Of a DNA stretch of 64,000 bases, positions 55,630 through 64,000 are shown one piece after another (positions within the stretch are counted from its first letter, which is position 1; every line of letters begins with the position of its first letter). A program made the position numbers and the translations under genes. The DNA comes from Diplodia intermedia (lineage: Eukaryota; Ascomycota; Dothideomycetes; Botryosphaeriales; Botryosphaeriaceae): positions 1 to 64,000 of the forward strand of contig JAKEKT010000042.1 in assembly GCA_021495925.1 (NCBI GenBank), written 5' to 3'. The notes below the pieces were generated by a model. That model was not told the origin of the DNA. It ran no database searches and saw only the letters and a list, made by a program, of their open reading frames with translations.

Positions 55630-55975
55630 CTAGTCAGTATATTGGATTGCAACAACAGCTTGAGAAAAGTGAAGGAGAAGTGTGGTTTGAGAAATTCCGA
55701 GCCTACCAGATGGTACGCGGACCCGCCTTGCCGCAAAGTTGGCGCGAATGCGGTCCCTTTTCTTCCACATGAAGATTCCGAGTGGCGTGAGCCCAACGAC
55801 AATCCCGATGACAGCGACTATTGCTTCAATTGACCAGGTTCGATGGTCGTCAGTCTGTAGAGCTGGCATTTTATCTGGTAAGATGGGAAGTCAGCCGCCG
55901 CCCACTAGTTCAGCTTGACTCCTCTGGAGAAACTCGAATCGAGTTACAATCTGTTGGCCCGAACGAACCGGACAT
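55630..55975 (-). CDS. tiny single-membrane-segment protein, tandem copy 1
   Basis: About 90 residues in two exons (55975-55948, 55874-55630). Exon 1 encodes MSGSFGPTD and ends T|GTAACT; the acceptor CTTACCAG restores frame. It has the motif TWSIEAIVAVIGIVVGLTPL, one hydrophobic helix, followed by MWKKRDRIRANF, a positively charged stop-transfer segment. The same motif, intron position and phase occur in the gene at 57079-57361 (KWSTEAIVTLVGLL..FLWKKSEPYRA), so the two are paralogues. The last ~40 residues do not match and may reflect a missed intron or decay. Function unknown; similar WSxEAI-type small membrane ORFs occur in fungi without assigned role. Confidence 0.6.
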
Positions 55976-57078
55976 ATTGGCTTCTAATCTTGACTCAAGT
56001 ATGGTAAGAAGCCAAAGAGTTTGAAGTTGTGAGATACAACGAGTTACGAGATTGTCTTTTGACGACTGAATAAGTGTTATCTATGAAGGCAAAAATATCC
56101 AGGGAGATAAAGAAAAAGGCAGACCAGGGAGTGTTTTCAATTCTTCACCTTAATGAAAAGGCTTTGAAGATTCAGACGCATGGAAATGGGATCCATACAT
56201 ACATTATATACAGAAAGACCTTACCAGCCGGGCATACGCATGCCTTCGAGAAAGTCGCACAGATTAGAAGCCAGGTGCAGATAGAACTAATGACGAAGGG
56301 TTTGCCCAGAAGTCTTACGAATTGCATCGGCTCATGATTGGTTTACCTGTGGTTGCCTGCTGACGGTTCGCAGTTTTGCTTTCTGCCTGCAGCTCTTGCA
56401 AAACGTTCAGCCGCATGGCCTTGACGTGCGTATAAAATTCAAGCCAAGGCAGGCCGCTGATTGGCCCGCGGACTCTGGCATGCGCGACGCACGAAAACTT
56501 TCAGCCGCATGGCCTTGACGTGCGTATAAAATTCAAGCCAAGGCAGGCCGCTGACTGGCCCGCGGACTCGCAGGAAATAGAAACGGCCCCCACTCGCCAA
56601 TTCTCCACGACGATCCCCAAACCGCGCAAGCCTCACTCACACGCGCGAGCCACCACCGCCGCCCAATCTCTACCGGTGAGGCCTTAAGGCGAAAACGACG
56701 CTGTGCGAGGACTACATGTTTACAAAAACTTCACTGATCAATTTTATGACGACGATATCATGTGACCCCTTCAAGCTGTTTGAGAGTAATTCCTGCATGA
56801 GATTTAACCAATTAATAGAGGCATTCTTGTGCACCATGGAGGTTTTGTGGCTAACAACGTGGCAAAGCGAAGCATCCCAGCGCCTCCAGCCACCATCAAG
56901 ATTATCTTGCATGCGAACCGATAAGATCCCCGCGAAATCAAGGAAATCCCTTCAAAGCGTCATGGCACGGTTCAGAGTGGGAGGTTAATGTAACGTTCGA
57001 ATTTCGCCCAGCTCCGCGGCGCTCTCGCGGCCTGTAAACATTTCAGCACATTGCAGGCTTGTTACCATCTGTCAAGGA
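55976..57078. other. intergenic region between the two tandem copies
   Basis: Holds the 70-base direct repeat (56407-56570). It also holds GTGGTTGCCTGCTGACGG at 56349-56366, which recurs at 57742-57759 at the same distance upstream of the second paralogue. No further gene is recognised. Confidence 0.5.
56407..56570 (+). repeat. 70-base direct repeat, two copies
   Basis: 56407-56476 and 56501-56570 are identical except one base (GCTGATTGG versus GCTGACTGG). They are separated by 24 bases. Each copy contains GTATAAAATTC, a TATA-like core. Confidence 0.9.
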
Positions 57079-57361
57079 TCACATACTTGACTGTAAAAGT
57101 CTTCTCTGTCGCAAGCGACTACCTAGGGCAGCCCGGTAAGGCTCGCTCTTCTTCCAAAGAAACATCAACACTGGAATAATAGTGACGAGAAGTCCAACAA
57201 GGGTGACAATGGCCTCGGTTGACCATTTCGACTGGTATCCCTGGCGCTCGAGGGCGGGAATGGTATCTACGAGCACGTGTGTTGAGCATAACTGGATCAG
57301 GAAGTCTTTGCGAGAATTACTCACAGTTGTTGGTAGGCTGAGTGGGATGGGTTTGCATCAT
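57079..57361 (-). CDS. tiny single-membrane-segment protein, tandem copy 2
   Basis: 74 residues in two exons (57361-57325, 57266-57079). It starts MMQTHPTQPTNN (the second ATG at 57358 is equally possible). Intron donor GTGAGT and acceptor CTCGTAG leave phase 1, exactly as in copy 1. IPALERQGYQSKWSTEAIV leads into a single hydrophobic helix (LVGLLVTIIPVLMFLW) and a basic tail ending RLRQRRLLQSSM. Probable type III or tail-anchored-like membrane protein. Function unknown. The conserved intron in two diverged copies supports real, once-expressed genes. Confidence 0.62.
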
Positions 57362-57985
57362 GGGGGATTATGATTGGACCCTCTTCCGGCGTAGATTTTC
57401 TGACGTTTGGGGGCCAGAGAGGTGAGCTGGTAGCGATTGGCGCCCCTGCACCGAGAAGAATCAAGCAATAGCAAAAATGTTGCATGCAAATATAGTTTCA
57501 GAAGAATTAAACAATGCAATGTTCACACGGTTGTGAAAAAGGTGCACCTCGATGTTGGGATAGGTGAAGGGAATTTTGAAATGCGTTGCTTGTGCCGAGA
57601 CAACTGCTTGCGCCCACGATCTGTGTGCCTATATACAAAGTGATCGGAGCCAGGCAGCCTTTAGTCATTAACGACAGAGCGTCTGCCGGTGCGGGGCTGG
57701 AACCGGATGCACCTGGTGGGGGCTGGAACCGGATGCACCTCGTGGTTGCCTGCTGACGGTTCGCATTATTGCTGGCTGTTTGCCTTGCACTCATAGGCTA
57801 ATACACAGGCAAGCACGCCAGCGAAATGCGATCGGAATGGTCCGCGTCTACATCATATGTAGGGCTGCCACTGTAACGCGCTCGAGAGGCATCGTGAAAG
57901 TTGTAGGTCTACTACTCGTTGGCTTAAGGAGCCGCCTTTGCTCTTTCGACCGAGATCGCACCTTTTCCATCACATAATATCTTGG
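57362..57985. other. intergenic region
   Basis: 5' flank of tandem copy 2. Contains two tandem copies of a ~25-base unit GGGGCTGGAACCGGATGCAC at 57694-57741 and the 18-base match to 56349-56366. No gene. Confidence 0.5.
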
Positions 57986-58689
57986 TGCCTACAAATTTGA
58001 CACCCCCATTTCTAAAATTTGACACCCTCTCCATATCGGGTAATCCGAACGCTGAAACCAGCTTGAATAGGCTTAGCGTTACCGGATTATTCAATATTCC
58101 GGCCGGCGCGGTAACTCTAAGCCCGCCGTACGCTCCTTCGCCTGTAAATACCTAACCACCGACCCTCGCCCGCAATAGCCACCCACCCATCCATCCTATC
58201 ACCCTACCACCCTACCACCGCCCTCCGCGCAACCGGCAGTAGTAGCAGCCCGCGGCGGCCTTTAACACCATTTAGATAAAGGCTAGTGGTGTAGAGTCGT
58301 ATTTAGGGTCGCAAGCAAGAGGCATTTAGCACGGCATAGAGCGAGGAGGGCTAGAGGAGGGTAAAATAGGCCTCCGAAGCTATCTAGCATGGGTAAAGGC
58401 TATCTAGCACCAATGGAGGCTTTTAATCTGGCCGTAGATAGACGTTAGGTGGCTGCTTATTATCTAATGCGACCGTGGTGATATATAAGGACTTAAGCGC
58501 TAATAGGTGAGTGAGTTCCTTGACGGTGAGATCATGGTGAATTCTCCGGATTTGCTTGGTGATTTGGCAGTGAATATTGGAGAAAGGGTGACGTTCCCGG
58601 GGGCGGGCGCGGGGGGGGGGGGGGGGGTGGTCAATAATTAGGAATGGGGGTGTTAAATATTGGGAATGGGGGTGTTAAATTTGTAGGCA
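57986..58689. mobile_element. 704-base element with terminal inverted repeats
   Basis: The ends TGCCTACAAATTT and AAATTTGTAGGCA are perfect inverted repeats. They extend about 50 bases with mismatches, and each end holds a doubled sub-unit (AAATTTGACACCC-like, twice). The interior is non-coding, with CCACCCTACC-type repeats (58180-58225), many TAG/CTA triplets (58260-58500) and a G run (58610-58627). This is the layout of a non-autonomous DNA transposon or a decayed transposon. No target-site duplication is evident. Confidence 0.65.
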
Positions 58690-59576
58690 GCTAAAGCTAT
58701 TGCCGTTGCGTTAGTTCAAAGTAGAAGTGGGCTTTCCATTGTAGCCTCATGTTGCATCTCTATACAGCTCTGTACCGAGATCTCCGTCTGTCCTTCATCA
58801 TCCCTTCATCCATTAATTTGATCAAATTCTGTTTAAATAGAAGTGCCTCAGCGCTTTAATTTGCTAATGTCCTTCGATTTACAAAGTGCAGCTCACTCTA
58901 TTGCTGAGCAGCACTGAGGTTATCGAGTTTCATTGTTGGTAATTGCAGTAGAAAGACCGGATTGAGGATTTGTGTTCGAAGCCGGTGATCACGGAGGCTT
59001 GAGTTGCTCGTATTTGTTTAAGTAGTTGCTACCAAAGTATCTATAGATGTTGTTTTCCGAGTGCCAGAACATCTATGAGCTGCGAACAATTAAAAGCAAC
59101 AACAGTCGTGCGCAGATGCCAATTGTATGAGATGATACGCCATTTCTTTGTGGCTCACTGGCTGCTCCGCACGGAGTAAGCCGAAACGCGGGGGGTATGG
59201 ATCCACGCAACAGCAGAACACGAAGCTGACAGGAAAAGCGAGAGGGCCGAGCCAATCGTTCTTCCGCTGAGGAAGTGGCTCAGCTCAAGGTGAGGGGCTG
59301 TGATGCCCCGACCGTGCAGCATTTCGGGGCGGACGTGCAGATGCTGCGCCGACCGGTGAAGCGCTGCTCCAATCCTCTTGGGTTCTTTGCCAAAATGCAG
59401 GGCTGCCGTATGCTTGTGTAGACATTTACGGAAGGTGCGACAGAGCTTAGCATGCGAACAAGCCTCCTGATAGTTACTATGACGTCTCAAGCAGAAGCCT
59501 CCCCTTTCACACCCGTCCGTTATCCATCCATGAAACGCGGAAGAGCCGTTCGGACGAGGATATCTCAGCGGCTGAT
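58690..59576. other. intergenic region
   Basis: 3' flank of the 666-residue protein gene. The minus-strand frame 59155-59610 overlaps the end of that gene in another frame and is not called. Nothing else recognised. Confidence 0.45.
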
Positions 59577-61839
59577 CTACACATATCGGCGCCAGTTTGA
59601 GCGGTCCCATCTCTCAAACGCCAGCCTCTTCTCCTCTTCCGACTCCCACGTCCGCTCGATGGTCTGAGCCTGACTTAGATCGAACAGCTCTTCGAAGCTC
59701 GCATTCCCCACGGTAAGATTGCACCTGCTCAGCGTCAGTGAATCCGTTCGCACCCACTATATCCTCCACAGAGACCGGGAAGGCGGCCACCAGCTGGTGC
59801 CTGAGCACTTCCTCCCGTGTTCCTCTTACTGATAGTGTCAGGTGACTTACCATGCAAGATGAAGCTCCTCCTCTTCGATCTTCGCACGAGCGACCACGAT
59901 GCCTTCCCTGTACATCTCAAATCTCTTCTGACGCTTCGTCTCCTCATCGAGCGACTCGTCCTTCTCGATCTCCCTCGACTTTATCTCATCTTCCTGCGCC
60001 AGCGGCCTCAAGTACCTGAACTAAGGAGTCAGTCTAGTGCCCCAAGGCAAAAAGGGAAGAGAAAACGGTAAGTGGGAGGAGGGAAGTGGGAAAAAAACTC
60101 ACATCGAATACATAACCTCCCTCGTCCTCAACGCCTCCCGATCGACAAAGATGCAATACTCCTCCCGCCCTCTCGTCAGCGAGCCCGCGCACTCGAAGCA
60201 CTCCACCGCCAACCCCAACGCGTCGTCCATGTCCCCATCCCGCTCGCCCTCCCACTCCACGAACGCGTACGGCCCGTCATCCTCGCTGACGTCCGCGCCG
60301 TCGTACACCTCCCGATGCATCGACTCCACGATCCCCTTCAACCCCCCGTCCCCCTCCCCTTTGGTCAGGAAAAAGCACGGATGCGCATCGTTCAGGGCGC
60401 CCTCGTCCGCGAACTTCCACCGCGGCGGGTCGACGAAGAAGCGCGCGTCGGGCCCGAGCAGGCATTCGACGCGGTCCGTCGGCGGGAAGACGGGGCTGGC
60501 GGGCCCTTTTTCTTTGCGCTTCTCGATCAGCTCCGCCCGCGAGCAGTACGGGTAGCCGCGGGTGCGGGAGCCGAGGACGGCGGGCCACAGGCGCATCAGG
60601 TTGTTGTTTCCCTCGGCGCGCAGGCCGGCGCGGCTGACGAGGGTGGGGTTGCCTCTGTCCTGCCATTCGGCGAGGATGACGGGTATGTCGTCGTCGTCGT
60701 CGTCGTCGTCATCTCCGTCCCGATCCGCGGCCGGGTCGACATCCAAGAACAAGGCCACCGTCCGCCCCGGCCTCTCATTGTGGTGCAGGATGCGCTGCCA
60801 CAGGCGCCAAAACTCGCGGCGCGAAGCCGGCACCCCGTCCCGCTTCCAGGGGTAAATGACCGCCTTCGTCGCCACGTCCTGCTCGTCGTCCTTCACGCCC
60901 TTGTCGTTGGCCGCTCTCAGCCTCTCGTTCAGCGCCGCCGTCGACGCCTCGACGTCCCTCAGCGGCACCAGCGCGTGGAACTCGAGCACGTCCGGGTTGT
61001 TCAGCACGAACGTCGGCGCCGCCGTGAGCGCCTCGACCGGCTCCGGCCGCGCGAGCTCCTCCCTGACGGCGTCGGCGAGCTCGAGCGGGAGGCCGGCGCG
61101 GCCGGGCGCGGCGCCGGCCAGGGCCCGCGCGACGGACTGGTCGCGGGCGCGCTGCGCGCGGACGGCGGCGGCCGAGCTGAAGAGCGGCAGGGACCAGTCG
61201 TGCAGCGCGAAGCCGACGCCGCCGTACAGGCCGCCCGGGCGGTAGAAGGTTCGGCCTCGGTCCTCCTCGAAGGCGGCGGCGGTGCGGTTGACGGTGATCG
61301 GTTCCTCGTCGCCTTGCTGCGTGAGGATCATGCGGACGGCTTGGTCGAGGGGGAAGCGCTTCGCCGCGACTTCGGGTTGCAGCAGTTCGTCCCCGGGGTC
61401 GGTTTTGCTGGATGCTGGCGGCGGCGAGGTTTGCAGGATGATCATGGAGCACTCCGGTTTCTCGCCGGGACGCTTCTGGCCGCAGAGGTGGCGGTAGGTC
61501 AGGTTGTCGACAACGGCGATTTTCGTCCATCCCTTTTCTCTTGCCTTGCACGCGGCGAGGAAGAGCTCGGATGTCGAGCCTAAGAGGTGTCAGCTATCCC
61601 CGCCTCGTAGATGGACAGGATTGTGAACCTTCAGCTTTCTCCTTTTCAAGTTTCCTCTGCCTAGTGCAATCTACGACGGACACGACCTTCGGGTCAGACG
61701 TGTTCCTCGTCTTCGGATGCAGGCATCCTTCCAGCGCCTCATCCAGCTTCTCTCGTCCATCCGTGGCTGTGGGTAAGCACAAGCACACAATCAGAGCGGT
61801 GTCCGGCTCACGATGCGGGAGATCTGGAAGACACGACAT
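59577..61839 (-). CDS. unrecognised 666-residue protein
   Basis: Four exons: 61839-61629, 61579-60103, 60015-59851 and 59724-59577. All phases join, though the first donor is an unusual GTTCAC. No known domain is recognised. Visible features: an N-terminal VCLCLPTATDGREKLDEAL; an AVVDNLTYRHLCGQKRPGEK segment; a run of about ten Asp (60688-60712, GTC repeats on the plus strand); a C-terminal charged helix (EIKSREIEKDESLDEETKRQ); and the ending ERWDRSNWRRYV. No signal peptide or membrane segment, so probably cytosolic or nuclear. Conserved-looking blocks interrupted by acidic loops and three spliced introns argue for a real gene. Confidence 0.7.
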
Positions 61840-63120
61840 TTTCCAGCGCGTCTGATTATGTCGAGTCGGTGGAACTGGGGTAACATATATATCAAGTGCT
61901 GCAAGCAGGCATCAGCGGCAGCACTGTGGGTCCTCGCAAGCTGTCGATTGGCTGAGGGGCGATTGAGGAAGCATTGCAGCCTTGTTAGTGTCGGCTGTTG
62001 GGAGATGGGCGCGGAAGGTGGGGTGGTTGGCTGCCTGTAAGACGATGACGTAGATCGCGCTGCATAGTGATCCCTGCTCGCTCTCCCTCTACAACACCAT
62101 CCTACATCTGGTTAGATGGACACAAAAATAAACCGCTTACTAACCCTAGCGTTGTACGACTATCTTGCTACTCGCTAGTCTCCCTCTGTGCGCTTCCGAA
62201 ACAAGCTCGCGTGTTTGGCTTTAGGCACGTGGGGATCTGTTGGTGACCGAGCTTATAGACAGCCGCTAGTAACACCAACATTTTCCCGGCCACGAGAGAC
62301 ACAGGTCCACTTTTGAATCAATAATCTTCTTCTCCCCATTCCTAGCTGACTACCTAATCTCGGCATCCGCAGCCCCATGGCTACTTCCACATCAATAACC
62401 ATCAAAATCATCTACAACGTCCTTGCATCCCGCCCCTAATTTCAATCTCCAAGCCAAGAGGAATCTAGGATATGCCTCCACCCAAAACGAATGGAAATAT
62501 TACAAGCAAGAACGAAGGAAGAGTCAAACGAGGCAATGCGAACTGCCATCGAAAGGATACAATCAACAATACCCGCCGCCCGACCGTAGGTAGCCAAAAC
62601 CCGGAGCAAAAACACCCAAAAAAAACACCCGTACCCTTGCCAAAGGCTAAACCCAGCCTTGTTGCCCGGACCCCCAAAGATAAGCAGAACAAATCAAGAA
62701 AGACGAAGAAGAAGAAGAAGAAAAGAGAAGAGAAGAGAAGAAATAGACTACTCCAAGCAGGATCTGGTGTATCGTCCATCGTGATCGCATCGCTCAATCT
62801 ATACCGCTGGAGAAGGGATGGGGAAAAATGGAAAAGATATAAGGTTCCCATACTTGGGAAACCAATGCCCATGAACGCAGAAAAGAAGAATCATCAACGA
62901 TCCCCGCGGTAAGTGACAAGAAGATTCGAGCCCGCCGAGGTCGATACACTTTTCCTACATGGGAAATCGGAGACAGGATCCGGAAGCAAACGTGCACATT
63001 CAAAGCGCACATTTGCTCCCGGATCTTGTCTTCAGCTACCCATATACTCATGGGTGCAATACCTCCATGAGACAGATGCGGGTGGGTACAGTTCTTTTGT
63101 CACCCGCTGTGACCCGCGTT
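61840..63120. other. 1.3-kb intergenic region
   Basis: 5' flank of the 666-residue gene and 3' flank of the right-edge gene. Contains A- and AG-rich low complexity (62600-62745), which opens a Lys-rich plus-strand frame (62472-62912) judged spurious. Repeat copy C lies at 62945-63082. Confidence 0.5.
62945..63082 (+). repeat. dispersed inverted-repeat element, copy C (diverged)
   Basis: The left end TACACTTTTCCTACATGGG and right part GGGTGCAATACCTCCATGAGACAG match copy B (44200-44333). The interior differs and has its own inverted repeat: GGATCCGGAAGCAAACGTGC against GCACATTTGCTCCCGGATC. Confidence 0.55.
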
Positions 63121-64000
63121 TTAGCCCCGGTTCCTCAACTCAATCTCCTTGATCAAATCCTTCACGCTACCACCGCCCTCACTCCGGACCGATGTCTTAC
63201 TCTTACTTCTTTCCCCGAGCCCCGGCCTCTCTAACGACAGCCTGTTCACCGGCGGCGTCGTCAGCAGCAAGCCCCTCCCGCGACTCCGACTTCTTGTGTC
63301 CTCCCGCTCCCTGCGCAACTCGCGCAAGTTCTTCTCGCTCGGGCGGCCGCGCATCGGCGCTGACGTCGGCGTTTCGGGCGCCGTCATTGTCGTTCCGAGC
63401 GTCGAGCTGCTGTCCGCTGGGGGATTGGTGCCGTAAGGAGAGATCAGGGAAGCCGCCGTGTTACTCGACGTTACGCCGCTTGACCTGGTGAGTTGAGAGA
63501 GCGACGGCGGAGGAACTAAGGGTTCCTCATCCTCGCTGTCGGGCGGCGGGAAAGCGGGGGAGGCCGGGGGAGGCTTGTAGAGCGGTTGAAGATCTGGGAG
63601 GGAACCAGGGCGTTGCATGTCTGGCGGAGGAGATGAGGAGATTATTGCGGCTGGACGGGGGCGAAGTTTGGGCGGAGGTGCGAGTTCTAAAGGTGGCTGC
63701 AGCGTCGCCCTTGCCTTGCCTTTGGCTGTGGGTGTTTTATCGAGGTCCAAGAGTAGATCATCAGCGGCGGCGATGGCGGCGGGTGGGCTCGAGATGGACT
63801 CGTCGTCGGTCCCCAGACGCTCAACGCGCTGCTTCCCTTTGCTTCCGCTTGGAACACGCGAGCTTTTTGCCTCGTCCGACGTCTCGCCACTGCCTAACTC
63901 GGAGTCGACGTTGACTACCCGAAGCGGTTGTCTTGGAACTGTGAACATGACTTGGACTACACGCCCTTCTGCGGCGGCTTCCACATCCCAATCTTCACCC
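63121..64000 (-). CDS. C-terminal part of a disordered protein (runs off the right edge)
   Basis: The frame is open from the window end to a stop at 63121 (at least 292 residues). It opens with GEDWDVEAAAEGRVVQVMFT, which looks ordered, then becomes Pro/Ser-rich with SP/TP sites (SSPPPDMQRPG, PPPSLSQLTRSSG) and basic Arg stretches (RELRREREDTRSRSRGRG). It ends GGGSVKDLIKEIELRNRG, a likely short helix. Family not recognised; the N-terminal part needed to identify it lies outside the window. Confidence 0.7.
   Translation of the reverse strand, partial: GEDWDVEAAAEGRVVQVMFTVPRQPLRVVNVDSELGSGETSDEAKSSRVPSGSKGKQRVERLGTDDESISSPPAAIAAADDLLLDLDKTPTAKGKARATLQPPLELAPPPKLRPRPAAIISSSPPPDMQRPGSLPDLQPLYKPPPASPAFPPPDSEDEEPLVPPPSLSQLTRSSGVTSSNTAASLISPYGTNPPADSSSTLGTTMTAPETPTSAPMRGRPSEKNLRELRREREDTRSRSRGRGLLLTTPPVNRLSLERPGLGERSKSKTSVRSEGGGSVKDLIKEIELRNRG

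Noticed and set aside
60072..61583. 503-residue plus-strand frame
   Set aside because: Antisense of the spliced 666-residue gene; Arg/Val/Glu-rich without motifs.
62472..62912. 146-residue Lys-rich plus-strand frame
   Set aside because: Built on A- and AG-rich low-complexity sequence; no start context or homologous look.

Overview
The window is nuclear DNA of a filamentous ascomycete (Pezizomycotina). Most genes carry short introns (about 45-90 bases) with GT..AG ends and CTAAC/CTGAC-like branch points. The gene content is fungal: an asco-type laccase, an S28 peptidase, DIT1/PvcA, a LaeA-like methyltransferase, MET6 and a fungal complex I subunit. Order or species cannot be fixed from the sequence alone. 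All exon models below were built by eye from splice signals, reading phase and family resemblance.

Left part (about 0.6-20 kb): metabolism and transport. In order: a short-chain dehydrogenase (-), a secreted GMC oxidoreductase (-) divergent from a secreted laccase (+), a DIT1/PvcA-type isocyanide synthase (-) divergent from a monocarboxylate-type MFS transporter (+), a secreted SMP-30/gluconolactonase-like protein (+), an NAD(P)H-dependent MDR reductase (-) and a DHA14-type efflux MFS (+). A foldback MITE-like element lies at 13.5-13.8 kb. A backbone enzyme, several redox enzymes and two exporters make this the best candidate for a biosynthetic locus in the window.

Middle part (20-34.5 kb): a secreted S28 serine peptidase and a secreted nucleoside-hydrolase-like protein (both -), an MFS transporter broken by one in-frame TGA, a frameshifted small relic, an FAD-dependent oxidoreductase (+), an O-methyltransferase (-) and a divergent LaeA-like methyltransferase (+). 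The last three could form a small tailoring-enzyme group.

Core part (35-50 kb): a RING-like coiled-coil protein, a complex I 21 kDa-type subunit, a 1440-residue disordered protein, a POF1-like nucleotidyltransferase, an HTH/AT-hook/polyQ protein and cobalamin-independent methionine synthase.

Right part (50-64 kb): gene-poor and repeat-rich. It holds a small coiled-coil ORF, a broken and an intact RING-type gene, two diverged tandem copies of a tiny one-membrane-segment gene, a 70-base direct repeat, a 704-base element with terminal inverted repeats, an unrecognised 666-residue protein and, at the right edge, the C-terminus of a disordered protein. A small inverted-repeat family has three copies (39.15, 44.20 and 62.95 kb). 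No rRNA, tRNA or CRISPR array was found by eye.
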